Shown: positions 53,260-61,218 of the stretch, in pieces
How the letters are laid out: each line of letters starts with the position of its first letter
Position numbering within the stretch: position 1 is the first letter of the stretch
Made by a program: the position numbers and the translations under genes
DNA from: JAEUJM01 sp041918615
GTDB taxonomy: Bacteria > Actinomycetota > Acidimicrobiia > Acidimicrobiales > DATDAH01
Assembly: GCA_041918615.1 (NCBI GenBank)
Contig: JAYRVH010000029.1
Location: 6,421 to 70,420 of the forward strand
Length of the DNA: 64,000 nt
Direction: 5' to 3'
The notes under the pieces: model-generated
Told to the model about the DNA's origin: nothing
The model's input: the letters and a program-made list of their open reading frames with translations, nothing else
Databases searched by the model: none

Positions 53260-53530
53260 GGGCGGGCGAGCAGGACGGGGTGTCGTGGTTCTCGTCGAGG
53301 AACACCACCCGCACACCCGCTTCGACGGCCAGCGCCGACACCCGCCGGGCGAAGGGGTAGCGGGGCGCCCCGTCGTCGGGCACGGCCGGGTCGCCGCCCA
53401 GGCCGAAGAACCCGAAGCCGAAGTCGCCGAGTTGGACGACCCAGACGGCGCCCGCCTCCGCCGCACAGGAGGCCGCCTGCGCAGCCCACTCCTCGTCCCC
53501 ATGTCGGTCCCCGGCGAACAGAACCTTCAC
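53260..53530 (-). pseudogene. Calcineurin-like phosphoesterase, truncated
   Basis: The frame from GTG 53530 gives VKVLFAGDRHGDEEW, then QLGDFGFGFFGLGGD and VFLDENHD, the first three metal-binding blocks of a calcineurin-type phosphoesterase. After ENHD (about 53285) the translation is Arg/Pro-rich and the remaining domain is absent. The break is followed by the lipoprotein gene that lacks its start. Confidence 0.6.
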
Positions 53531-53644
53531 CACCTCATGGCCAGCTCGACGCCGTGATCGTCATGCTCAGACGCCCACGAGATGACCGATCTCGGTCGCC
53601 CCAGACCCCACGCCGACGTCGTCCGTCACGACGACCGGGCCACT

Positions 53645-53811
53645 CAGCCGACGGCAATGGAGGCGGGGTCGACGATCGCAGTCCGGGCCTGGTAGTCGGA
53701 CATCGAGAAGGGCTACTGGGTCACGATGCGCCCGCTCGGTGACCGGTGGTAGCCGTTGCAGTTCGCCTGCCACACGGTGACCGCGACCATGGCCTGCTGG
53801 AGGCGACACGC
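53645..53811 (-). pseudogene. C-terminal remnant of a flavin monooxygenase
   Basis: The minus-strand frame reads LQQAMVAVTVWQANCNGYHRSPSGRIVTQ, stop TAG, PFSMSDYQARTAIVDP. It looks like the C-terminus of FMO/Baeyer-Villiger monooxygenases, where the conserved segment is GRIVTQWP: the Trp codon TGG has become TAG. No N-terminal part is found next to it. Recognition is from memory of the family pattern. Confidence 0.5.
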
Positions 53812-53876
53812 GGGAGTTCCGACAGACTCGGTCACGGCAAGAGTGTTTTGTCATAGCTTTTCATTATTTTCCATGC

Positions 53877-53882
53877 TATCTG
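53877..53882 (+). promoter_or_regulatory. -10 box, leaderless spacing
   Basis: TATCTG lies six bases before ATG 53889 at the end of a very AT-rich stretch (53848-53880) in an otherwise GC-rich region. The gene has no ribosome-binding site. Confidence 0.5.
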
Positions 53883-53888
53883 TGGCAC

Positions 53889-54404
53889 ATGCACACCTAC
53901 GAACGCCGCTGGACCGATGACTCGCCGATGCCCGACATCGAGACCTACCGCTTCGCCGACGCCCTCGACGTCGTGGTCCTCGCCGAGGTCGACCGCCTCA
54001 TCGGGTGGAAGACCTGGCCCGAGGTGTGGCACCTCGACCACGAGGGCCGCTTCCGCTGCTACTTCAAGGCGTCGAGCGGTGACAGCCTCCAACGCTGGGC
54101 CGACGATCCCTCCGACCTGCACCGCTCCCGGATGGAGGGGCTGCGCCAGGGCGGGTGCCCCGACGGGTGGCTCATCGTCGACGCGCGGCCGACGGCGTGC
54201 ATCCGCAATCCGGTCGACGACACCGACGCCGCCGCATTCCTGACCGTCCGGAAGCACCTGCGCTCGATGGGGCTCACCCTCGTCGACACCGTGGTCTTCG
54301 ACGACCAGTGCCAGTGGTGGTCGATGCGCGAGCAGACCAGCGGCACCGCCCGCTGGTCCGACGCCGGCGAGTCCCCACCCGACCTCCCCGCCTCGAGCTG
54401 GTGA
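53889..54404 (+). CDS. Unknown protein, C-terminal part resembling a RadC/JAB domain without metal site
   Basis: 171 residues. The C-terminal half (GWLIVDARPTACIRNPVDDTDAAAFLTVRKHLRSMGLTLVDTVVFDDQCQWWSMRE) resembles the end of RadC-type JAB domains, where strand and helix lead to a VSLRE ending, but the HNHPSG metal site is missing. The call is tentative. The stop overlaps the GTG of the next gene (GTGA), so they are coupled. Confidence 0.6.
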   Translation: MHTYERRWTDDSPMPDIETYRFADALDVVVLAEVDRLIGWKTWPEVWHLDHEGRFRCYFKASSGDSLQRWADDPSDLHRSRMEGLRQGGCPDGWLIVDARPTACIRNPVDDTDAAAFLTVRKHLRSMGLTLVDTVVFDDQCQWWSMREQTSGTARWSDAGESPPDLPASSW

Positions 54405-55273
54405 CCGCGGCGATGGCCACCTCACGCTCACACGAGGAAGACCCCGAGGAGGCGGTCCGCACCGAAGTGCGCCGCCAGGCCGCCGCGGTGCTGAACGTGG
54501 TCGGCCCGGTCGACGTCGACCGCTTGTGCCGAGTGCTCGAACGGGCCGGAACCTTCGCGCCCCTGGCCGACGATGGCTGGGGCCACGACGACCACCGGTG
54601 GATGATCGAGGACCTCCTCGAGTACGACATGGACGACTTCCACGGCACGGCAGATGGGCTGATCGCCCACGTCCCGTCGCTGGTCGACGGGATCGTCCTC
54701 ACCCATCTGCTCTCGGCCGACGAGCGGCGCCGGTCGATGCTCGACGTCGGTGTCGACCTGGCCGTCCTGCACCGCTACCGCTTCCGGTACACCCTGGCCT
54801 CGGGCGGTGAGGTCCGAATCGTCCGCTCCTTCGACTCACCCGAGCTCATGCGCTCCGCAGCGGCCATCGGCCTGCCCACCGACGACGACGCCAGCCGGGA
54901 CGGGTCCCTGGCCGGCCCCGACGGTTGGCTCGACCACTTCGACGCCGGCGCTCCGCTGGCGTTGGAACTCTCCGGCCGCACCCTGGCGATCACCCACGTC
55001 GACCCGAACCGGGTGCCGACCGCCGAACGATCACCCCTCGTCGCTGCCCTCGACCGTGCCGCCCGCCGGCGGGCCGACGACGAGCACGACGACTACGTGC
55101 TGTTCGACGGCCAGCCCGAGCACCTGGTGCTGGACGCTCTGGTCGAGGACCCGGCCCTTCTGCGGGCTCCGGACCTCCCCGTGGCAGCGGCCTTCGACCA
55201 CCTCGGCCTGGCCTTGGAGCAGGGCACCCTCCTCCGGTGGCGGACGCCGCCGGGGCAAGGTCCGCAGACGTGA
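54401..55273 (+). CDS. Unknown protein coupled to the RadC-like gene
   Basis: 290 residues from GTG 54401 (ATG 54413 possible). No family recognised. The first third looks helix-turn-helix-like (AVRTEVRRQAAAVLNVVGPVDVDRLCRVLERAG, WMIEDLLEYDMDDF), and the rest is acidic with no metal or catalytic motif that I can name. Overlap with the upstream stop suggests a joint function with that protein. Confidence 0.65.
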   Translation: MTAAMATSRSHEEDPEEAVRTEVRRQAAAVLNVVGPVDVDRLCRVLERAGTFAPLADDGWGHDDHRWMIEDLLEYDMDDFHGTADGLIAHVPSLVDGIVLTHLLSADERRRSMLDVGVDLAVLHRYRFRYTLASGGEVRIVRSFDSPELMRSAAAIGLPTDDDASRDGSLAGPDGWLDHFDAGAPLALELSGRTLAITHVDPNRVPTAERSPLVAALDRAARRRADDEHDDYVLFDGQPEHLVLDALVEDPALLRAPDLPVAAAFDHLGLALEQGTLLRWRTPPGQGPQT

Positions 55274-55335
55274 GCGGTTCGGAGCAGTGGTGCCAGACTG
55301 GTACCACGCCACCTCCAGATCACTAGCCTGAGGAG

Positions 55336-55587
55336 ATGGACGTGAACGTCAAGAACGTCGATCCCGAGGTGATGGCGCGTCTGGCCGAACAGGCCGAGGC
55401 CGAGGGAGTGAGCCAGCAGGAGTGGATCCGACAGACCCTGCGCCGCACCGCCGCCCGGCTGTCGCCGGCCGAGCTCGTGGCGCAACGTGCCCTGGCGGCC
55501 GCCCCCATGACCGAGGGCGAGTTCGCCGAGGTCCAGCGGCGCGTGGCCGAGCGCCGACGCACCGCCGTCGAGCAGCTGGGCGACTGA
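55336..55587 (+). CDS. Antitoxin of a PIN-type module (RHH/FitA-like)
   Basis: 83 residues. MDVNVKNVDPEVMARLAEQAEAEGVSQQEWIRQTLRRTAARL is a ribbon-helix-helix DNA-binding domain of the FitA/VapB type. GTG 55342 is possible, with GAGGAG six bases before it. The PIN-like gene follows after 14 bases. Confidence 0.85.
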   Translation: MDVNVKNVDPEVMARLAEQAEAEGVSQQEWIRQTLRRTAARLSPAELVAQRALAAAPMTEGEFAEVQRRVAERRRTAVEQLGD

Positions 55588-55601
55588 AGCGCTGATGCAC
55601 C

Positions 55602-55964
55602 GTGCATGACAGCGTCGTCACCGACGCCGGCGGGTTGCTCGTGCTGGCCGGCGTGCTGGAGGGCGTACCGCACGAGGTCGACGAGGTGATGGTCCTCGAC
55701 GCCACCACCCTCCTGGTGGCCGAGTACCTGGCCGTGCGCCACGAGGGTGACCCCGACCGGTGCCGGTCCGACTTCGCCGCCGCGACGCGAATCGTGAGCG
55801 AGTGGTTCCCCGCCCGACCCCTGGCGCTCGATGCCGCCCTCGGCGACCTGCACGACGGCCTCGACACCGCCGTCACCCTGCGCCTGGCCGAAGCCCTCGG
55901 CGTCCCCCTCGTCACCAAGCACGCCGGCGTGTCCAGCGCCACCATCCCCGTCCTGCACTGCTGA
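55602..55964 (+). CDS. PIN-like toxin with degenerate active site
   Basis: 120 residues from GTG 55602. The order of elements is PIN-like (VVTDAGGLLVLAGVL, DATTLLVAEYLAV, AVTLRLAEALGVPLVTKH), but the last acidic residue of the usual VTxD(R/x) strand is replaced by VTKHAG and the first strand lacks its normal length. Activity may be lost or altered. Partner of the RHH antitoxin upstream. Confidence 0.65.
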   Translation: MHDSVVTDAGGLLVLAGVLEGVPHEVDEVMVLDATTLLVAEYLAVRHEGDPDRCRSDFAAATRIVSEWFPARPLALDAALGDLHDGLDTAVTLRLAEALGVPLVTKHAGVSSATIPVLHC

Positions 55965-56090
55965 CGCCCTCGCCGACGTAGGGCGACGACGAGTCGCCGC
56001 CGTCCCCCACGCCGGGACGAGCAGGTCGAGGGCAGCCACCCCCTTCTGATTCAGATGCCGGCGGACCGCCGCCCGGCTCGATGACGAGCG

Positions 56091-56372
56091 TCAGGCGACG
56101 ACGCGACCGATCAGGTGCCGGTTCTTGGCGACAGATCCCGGCAGGATGGCGAAGTGGACCTGTCCGTCGGTGTCGACTGCCGAGATGCGCACCACCGCGG
56201 TGCGCCACGCATCCTCAGTGTCGTCGCGGTGAAGGCGCTTGAAGGCGACCTCAGCGAGGAAGGTGCCGGTCTGGGCCCGCAGGGTGTGCGCGCCCACCAG
56301 CCACCGCCAGAGGTCGTCCGGCCGCTTGGCGCCGCTGATGGCGGCGAGATCATCCAACGGGTTGATCAGCAT
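56091..56372 (-). CDS. Small unknown protein
   Basis: 93 residues. No family recognised. It begins MLINPLDDLAAISGAKRPDDLWRWLVGAHTLRAQTGTF and ends in HFAILPGSVAKNRHLIGRVVA, a mostly beta or mixed sequence of even composition. AAAGG precedes the ATG. It stands alone, downstream of the nucleotidyltransferase operon on the same strand, 162 bases away. Confidence 0.55.
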   Translation of the reverse strand: MLINPLDDLAAISGAKRPDDLWRWLVGAHTLRAQTGTFLAEVAFKRLHRDDTEDAWRTAVVRISAVDTDGQVHFAILPGSVAKNRHLIGRVVA

Positions 56373-56534
56373 CAGCCGCCTTTCTCGATTCCGTCCTGTT
56401 TCTCGTGCCGATGCTGTTCGGTGGCCCCGACGATCTGGCACGGCGCGGACCCCATGCTGGCGCTGGGGCCATCGGCGCCACCACAGCACCTGACCAGGCG
56501 CGCGTGGGACTGGCCCCCACCGGGCTCGACCCGA

Positions 56535-57110
56535 TCAGCCGAACAGCGCCGCCACGCTCTCATCGAGCGCTCGGCCCCTCGCGAATCCGCGCGCCTGGAC
56601 GAGTGCCGCAGCCTCGCGGGCCACTCGCTGGTCCGCTTCTGTGGCGACGGAGGCGAGCCCGGCCAGGTCCGACGCATCCTGGGGGCGGCGCTCGTCGTCA
56701 CGGGCGAGCAGCTTCAAGACGATGAGGTGGGCGACCGTGGCCACGGGCACCACCACACCCGGCAGCACCTCGAGGGGATCCGCCGCGGCCACGATCTCCG
56801 CCTCGATGCCCGAGGAGGCGAACAGCAGGTCCGCCACCTGACCATCGGCCAGCACCAGGCGGACCTGGGCCATACGGCCGGCTGCCTTCTGCTCGACGGT
56901 CATCGTCTGGGTGTGACCCCTCGCCACGAGGTCGTGCACGAACGACTCGGCCTGGCTGTCGTCTGCCACCGCAACGACGAGGTCGACGTCTCGGGTGAAC
57001 CGCGGCTCGGTGCGCACCGAGACCGCGAAGCCGCCGACGAGCGCCCACCCGAGGCCCTTCTCGGCGGCGACCTCGCCCACCACTCGACAGACAGCGTCCA
57101 GGACGGTCAC
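56535..57110 (-). CDS. Nucleotidyltransferase (AbiEii/MNT-like)
   Basis: 191 residues. The nucleotidyltransferase signature is WALVGGFAVSVRTEPRFTRDVDLVV: the GG loop (Gly26-Gly27) and Asp41-x-Asp43 metal ligands; a further VVPVATVAHLIVLKLLARDDERRPQDASDL is the typical continuation in AbiEii/AbiGii-like proteins. Members are toxins or regulators acting on tRNA or proteins. GTG 57110 overlaps the stop of the 81-residue gene (GTGA). Confidence 0.82.
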   Translation of the reverse strand: MTVLDAVCRVVGEVAAEKGLGWALVGGFAVSVRTEPRFTRDVDLVVAVADDSQAESFVHDLVARGHTQTMTVEQKAAGRMAQVRLVLADGQVADLLFASSGIEAEIVAAADPLEVLPGVVVPVATVAHLIVLKLLARDDERRPQDASDLAGLASVATEADQRVAREAAALVQARGFARGRALDESVAALFG

Positions 57111-57352
57111 GACTCGGCAGCGCCAGTGGCTCGAACCACGCCCGGCGCGTCGGCCGGACGGTCGAGCAGCCACACCCGCAACTGCTCCTCGACCTCGGCG
57201 GCGGTTGCGTCGGGATGCCGGCGACGCAGGTTCTGACGCATGAGCTCGAGTCCTTCGGCGTGCAGGCGGTCGGCCTCCCAGAAGCGGCGCACCTCGGCCT
57301 CGAACACCCGACCAGGGTAGGTCTCCGTGCCTGCCGGGTGGATCGCGTTCAC
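57107..57352 (-). CDS. Small unknown protein, middle gene of the nucleotidyltransferase operon
   Basis: 81 residues, largely helical and charged: RVFEAEVRRFWEADRLHAEGLELMRQNLRRRHPDATAAEVEEQLRVWLLDRPADAPG. Such small helical proteins often precede nucleotidyltransferase genes as a partner or antitoxin, but the family is not identified here. GTG 57352 overlaps the previous stop and its own stop overlaps the next GTG. Confidence 0.75.
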   Translation of the reverse strand: MNAIHPAGTETYPGRVFEAEVRRFWEADRLHAEGLELMRQNLRRRHPDATAAEVEEQLRVWLLDRPADAPGVVRATGAAES

Positions 57353-57891
57353 GGTCGCGCTCGTCGAGGACGGTCAAGCGGGCGCCGCCTCGATCGACGG
57401 TGCGGCATGAGGGGACGAGGGTCGTCGAGCCAGTACCGCACCTGGGCGTGACACGCGCAGGAGTAGCGGTCCGCCAGGATCACCTGCAGCGCTCGAAGCG
57501 GCGGTGGCCGGCGGGTGTAGGACGCAAGGATGAGCGGGTGCAGAGCGAGCAGCTTCTCGAGGTGCTTCGGATGCACGTCGACGAAGGTGAAGGCGACACC
57601 AGCCACCGTTGCCTTCGACGACTGATCGAAGCGCGCTCCGTCGATGATCTGCTCGACGAGGCCGGCGGTGATCGCTCGGTGGAGGTCCTCGTCGTCGGTC
57701 CCGAGGACGATGAGCTCGGGATGGTCGTAGGTGACGGGTAGCCCGACCGTGACGACATAAGGAGGTTTGCTTGGTCCCTTGCCCCCGGGGCTCGACGCCA
57801 CGGTCCAACCGTCCCGCTCGATGTCGCTGAGCAGGGAGTCGAAGAGGGCGTCGTGCCGTGCGTCGCGGCGGCGTGGAGGTGTCTTTGCCAT
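57349..57891 (-). CDS. DUF4262-domain protein
   Basis: 180 residues. GWTVASSPGGKGPSKPPYVVTVGLPVTYDHPELIVLGTDDEDLHRAITAGLVEQIIDGARF and LRALQVILADRYSCACHAQVRYWL fit the DUF4262 family, whose role is unknown. First gene of the operon: its TGA overlaps the next GTG. ATG at 57891, close to the divergent aldehyde dehydrogenase gene. Confidence 0.85.
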   Translation of the reverse strand: MAKTPPRRRDARHDALFDSLLSDIERDGWTVASSPGGKGPSKPPYVVTVGLPVTYDHPELIVLGTDDEDLHRAITAGLVEQIIDGARFDQSSKATVAGVAFTFVDVHPKHLEKLLALHPLILASYTRRPPPLRALQVILADRYSCACHAQVRYWLDDPRPLMPHRRSRRRPLDRPRRARP

Positions 57892-57969
57892 GTCCCCGAG
57901 CCTGCCCAAGGGGTGTGACAGCCGGATGCCGCGGAGCCGCACCGATCCCGTATCGGGCACTATCTCGCG

Positions 57970-59427
57970 ATGGACACCACTGCGGCGGGGACGCCGACCG
58001 GACTGCTGATCGCCGGCGAGTGGCGGGACGGCACCAGCGACGCCGTCGTCGCCGTCGAGAACCCGGCCGACACCACCGTCGTCGCCGAGGTGGCCGCCGC
58101 CTCGACCGCCGACGTCGACGCCGCGGTGGCCGCCGCGGTCGAGGCCGGCCCGGCCATGGCCCGACTCACCGAGTTCGAGCGGGCCGAGCTGCTGCATGCC
58201 GTCGCCGACCTGCTCGACCAGCGGGCCGACGGGCTGGCCGTCCAGATGACCGCCGAGTCCGGCAAGGCCCTCGCCGCCGAGACCCGGGACGAGCTGGTCG
58301 AGTCGGCCGAGATCTTCCGGTTGGCGGCCGAGGAGACCAAGCGCCTCGAGACCCACGTGATGCCCAGCATCGAGCGCACCAAGCGGGTGTTCACCCACCG
58401 CAAGCCGGTCGGGGTCTACGTGCTGCTGACGCCGTTCAACTTCCCCATGAACATCCCCGCCGAGCTGCTGGCGGCAGCGCTGGGCGGCGGCAATACGGTG
58501 GTGATGAAGCCGAGCGAGTCGACGCCGCTCTCGGGGGCGGCGCTGGCCCAGGCCGTGGTCGACGCCGGCTTCCCCGCCGGCGCGGTCAACGTCGTGCACG
58601 GCCGGGGCGACGTCGGCGCCGCCCTGACCACCCACGCCGGTGTGGACGGCATCGGCTTCGTGGGCTCGGCCGACACCGCCGAGGCCATCGTGCGGGCAGC
58701 CGGGCTCAAGCGCACCCTGATCGAGGCGTCGGGCAACGGCCCCCAGATCGTCTGCGACGACGCCGACCTGGCCCGCGCCGCCGAGGCCGCCGTGTTCGGC
58801 GCCACGTTCGTGGCCGGCCAGTGCTGCGTCGCCACCGAGCGCCTCTTCGTGCAGGAGTCGGTCAAGGACGAGTTCGTCTCGCTCCTGCTGGCGGCTGCCG
58901 CCGAGCCCGTCCTCGGCGACCCAATGGCCGACGACACCTCCTACGGCCCGGTCAACAACGAGACCGTCGCCGCCCGCATGGACGCCCACGTCGGCGACGC
59001 CCTCTCTTCGGGCGCCACGCTCCTCGTCGGCGGCGAACGTGCCACCGGCTTCGCCAGCGATCTCTACTGGCCCCTCACCGTCCTCGACGACGTGAGCCCG
59101 ACGATGGCCGCCTTCCGGGAGGAGACCTTCGGGCCGATCCTGCCTATCACCACCTTCACCAACGACGACGAGGCCGTCGCCCTCGCCCACGACTCCCACC
59201 TCGGCCTCCAAGCAGCGGTCTTCACCTCGTCGCTCAGCCGGGCCTACCGCTACATCGACGACCTGCGGGTCGGCACCGTCCTGGTGAACGAGTCCACCAA
59301 CTTCTGGGAGCAGCATCCCCCCTTCGGCGGCGCCGGCGGTACGAGAACCGGCTGGGGCCGCATCGGCGGCAAGTACACCCTCCAAGACATGACCGACCTC
59401 CGCACCGCCGTCATCGACGTCCGCTGA
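57970..59427 (+). CDS. Aldehyde dehydrogenase family protein
   Basis: 485 residues with NAD(P)-binding and catalytic parts: PFNFPMNIPAELLAAALGGGNTVVMKPSESTP, the general base in LIEASGNGP (Glu, in place of the usual ELGGK), and the nucleophile in VAGQCCVATER. The C-terminus (GGAGGTRTGWGRIGGKYTLQDMTDLR) is typical of the succinate-semialdehyde or aliphatic type. Substrate not evident. Divergent from the DUF4262 operon. Confidence 0.92.
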   Translation: MDTTAAGTPTGLLIAGEWRDGTSDAVVAVENPADTTVVAEVAAASTADVDAAVAAAVEAGPAMARLTEFERAELLHAVADLLDQRADGLAVQMTAESGKALAAETRDELVESAEIFRLAAEETKRLETHVMPSIERTKRVFTHRKPVGVYVLLTPFNFPMNIPAELLAAALGGGNTVVMKPSESTPLSGAALAQAVVDAGFPAGAVNVVHGRGDVGAALTTHAGVDGIGFVGSADTAEAIVRAAGLKRTLIEASGNGPQIVCDDADLARAAEAAVFGATFVAGQCCVATERLFVQESVKDEFVSLLLAAAAEPVLGDPMADDTSYGPVNNETVAARMDAHVGDALSSGATLLVGGERATGFASDLYWPLTVLDDVSPTMAAFREETFGPILPITTFTNDDEAVALAHDSHLGLQAAVFTSSLSRAYRYIDDLRVGTVLVNESTNFWEQHPPFGGAGGTRTGWGRIGGKYTLQDMTDLRTAVIDVR

Positions 59428-59595
59428 CCCGCGAGCTCGCGACGCGCCGCCAATCGGACGTGTGGTCCGAATGCCGGCGGGCAGTGCGTGGTCGGAGTGA
59501 CAATCCGAATGCCGACGACCTTCTGCCGAGGTCGGTGGGCTCAATGTCGCCCGCCAGCTGCAAGGGACCGGGGTTGCGCCAGGCACATGGGACCA

Positions 59596-59970
59596 CTACG
59601 GCCAGCTCAAGAGCCTTGGGTGATGGTCAGGCAGTGCAGCAGTGAGCGATTCGAGGTCGTGCACGTCGCCGGTCAAGATGGCCTCTGAGCGGCGTACGGC
59701 CACCACGACGAGGTGAGCGTCGACGACGTCGCTGGTACCCGAGCGCGCCAGCAGGATTCCGACTTCGGGTCCGTCGTCGAAAGCGACAACAATCACCGAT
59801 TGCAGAAATCTCGCAAGGCGTGCTTGTCGAGCACCATCGCGCCACACCTGGGCGACGACGGGATGCGTGGTGGTCAGTGGCGTCTCGTGGATGAGCGCGG
59901 CGGTGAGGAATTCTTGCGCGGCGCGTTCACCTCGGTCGACCGAGATGAGGAACCCGGCGTCAAGAATCAA
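59596..59970 (-). CDS. PIN-domain toxin (VapC)
   Basis: 124 residues, starting with TTG 59970. PIN residues: Asp in ILDAGFLISVD, Glu-like region in HPVVAQVWRDG, and DVVDAHLVVVAVRRSEAILTGDVHDL with the final Asp. It overlaps the antitoxin gene by 11 bases, as in many VapBC pairs. Expected to be a ribonuclease. Confidence 0.88.
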   Translation of the reverse strand: MILDAGFLISVDRGERAAQEFLTAALIHETPLTTTHPVVAQVWRDGARQARLARFLQSVIVVAFDDGPEVGILLARSGTSDVVDAHLVVVAVRRSEAILTGDVHDLESLTAALPDHHPRLLSWP

Positions 59971-60193
59971 GGCGGTAGCGGTCGCTCATGGCCGAGACTG
60001 CACGTTCGTCGACCGGGCCTGCCTCGTGTTCCCAGTCAGCGAGGAGATCGGCGAGAGCGGCGTGCCGTCGGGTTTCGGCGGCGAGGAGTCGAAGCCCGAC
60101 GCGAAGTGCGTTCGATCGGCCGCCATGGATCTCGGCCAACTCGTCGAGCGTGTGCTCTTCGTCGGGGTCGAGTCGAACGGTGGTCGTCGCCAT
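59960..60193 (-). CDS. Antitoxin (ribbon-helix-helix)
   Basis: 77 residues from ATG 60193. ATTTVRLDPDEEHTLDELAEIHGGRSNALRVGLRLLAAETRRHAAL is an RHH domain. A palindrome and -10 box upstream show autoregulation and a leaderless start; a longer form from 60214 would begin inside that palindrome. Partner of the PIN toxin. Confidence 0.88.
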   Translation of the reverse strand: MATTTVRLDPDEEHTLDELAEIHGGRSNALRVGLRLLAAETRRHAALADLLADWEHEAGPVDERAVSAMSDRYRLDS

Positions 60194-60200
60194 GTCCGCC

Positions 60201-60221
60201 AGTGTAGCACACACGTGCTAC
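60201..60221 (-). promoter_or_regulatory. vapB operator and leaderless -10 box
   Basis: GTAGCAC-ACAC-GTGCTAC (60204-60221) is a perfect seven-base inverted repeat overlapping the -10 box TACACT (60206-60201 on the minus strand). The ATG at 60193 is seven bases after the box. Confidence 0.65.
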
Positions 60222-60261
60222 GCCTCGTCTACGTGCGCTGCGGGCTGTTTCTCGGCTGCAT

Positions 60262-60447
60262 CCCTGAGCGACTGCAGCCCGACCTCGACACGGTGGTCGA
60301 CCCGGGTCTGTGGTGGCGGCCGGCCACGAGCAGGCGATCCGCTACACCAGCACGGTCGTGCTCCCTTCCTGCCCCGACGATCCCCCCAACTTCTGAGAGA
60401 GCGGATGATCACCAGCATGACCCTCGCCAAGATCTCCGTCCGACCGT
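60262..60447 (+). pseudogene. Decayed copy of a vapB-vapC junction
   Basis: This stretch aligns with 49691-49860 at the end of vapB and start of vapC of the intact module: CTGAGCGACT, GACCTCGACACGGTG, ACACCAGCACGGTCGTGCTC, TGATCACCAG and ACCCTCGCC occur in the same order. The antitoxin stop TGA is changed (CTGTGG) and the toxin start is lost, with small indels. It is a relic of a second VapBC, next to the intact RHH/PIN pair. Confidence 0.75.
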
Positions 60448-60576
60448 GGCGGGGCCGCTGAAGAGCGTCGGCGCGACCATCCGAACGCCAATGGGACGGA
60501 CAGCCCGAATGGCGATGGATCGCCAACGGGTAGTCGCCCGGCCCCTCATCGAAGTACCAGGACCTGCAGTGCAGAT

Positions 60577-60918
60577 CTACGCGTCGGCAGGAAGGTCTGC
60601 CAAAACGCTCTCGAGCGCTCGACGGAGTGTCGGTACATCGCTCGTGATCACGCGCCGCACGACCGCCACGTCGATGTTGAAGTACGCGTGGGCGAGAATG
60701 ACCCGGGTGCCGACGATCGATCGCCACGGGATCTCGGGGTGGGCCGACGTCACGGCCGCGGAAACCTTGGAAGCGGCCTCACCCAGCACCTCGATCCAAC
60801 GCTCCGCCGCCGCCTGCACCAGAGGCTCGGTGTCGAAGCGGTCAAGGTCTGAGGCGTGCTCGAGGATCAGGTCGCACATTTCCACCATGTCGAGGACGAG
60901 ATCTCGGTCGCGTCTCAC
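60577..60918 (-). CDS. HEPN toxin (HepT-like)
   Basis: 113 residues, all helical: RRDRDLVLDMVEMCDLILEHASDLDRF. The HEPN ribonuclease motif RX4HXY is present as Arg72-His77-Tyr79 (TRVILAHAYFNID). It follows the MNT gene with a GTGA overlap (GTG 60918), the normal order of MNT/HEPN toxin-antitoxin modules, in which the HEPN protein is the RNase and the MNT protein neutralises it by nucleotidylation. Confidence 0.85.
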   Translation of the reverse strand: MRRDRDLVLDMVEMCDLILEHASDLDRFDTEPLVQAAAERWIEVLGEAASKVSAAVTSAHPEIPWRSIVGTRVILAHAYFNIDVAVVRRVITSDVPTLRRALESVLADLPADA

Positions 60919-61211
60919 AACTCGACTGCGTCGGCCAGTATGCGCTGGGCGACACGAGGGCGGAGGCCGGCGTCGGTCGTCACATCGACGTCGCAACCGA
61001 GGAGGTCTTGGAGGTCCATCAGCAGCCCACCGAGGTCGAACAGGCTGCGCTGATCGTCCATCTGGACCAAGAAGTCGACATCGCTGCCGTCCGATTCAGT
61101 GCCTCGAGCCACCGATCCGAACACACGGACGTTGTGCGCGCCGCGAGCTTCGGCCACACGCAGAATCTCGTCGCGGCGGGCGCGCAACTCGGTGAGCGCT
61201 GGAACCGGCAT
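60915..61211 (-). CDS. MNT antitoxin nucleotidyltransferase (MntA-like)
   Basis: 98 residues. The minimal nucleotidyltransferase motif GSVARGTESDGSDVDFLV holds Gly32-Ser33 and Asp44-x-Asp46. The protein is short, as in MntA-type antitoxins that AMPylate their HEPN partner. ATG 61211 has a -10 box (TAGAGT) exactly seven bases before it, so the message should be leaderless. Confidence 0.88.
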   Translation of the reverse strand: MPVPALTELRARRDEILRVAEARGAHNVRVFGSVARGTESDGSDVDFLVQMDDQRSLFDLGGLLMDLQDLLGCDVDVTTDAGLRPRVAQRILADAVEL

Positions 61212-61218
61212 GCGTCCA

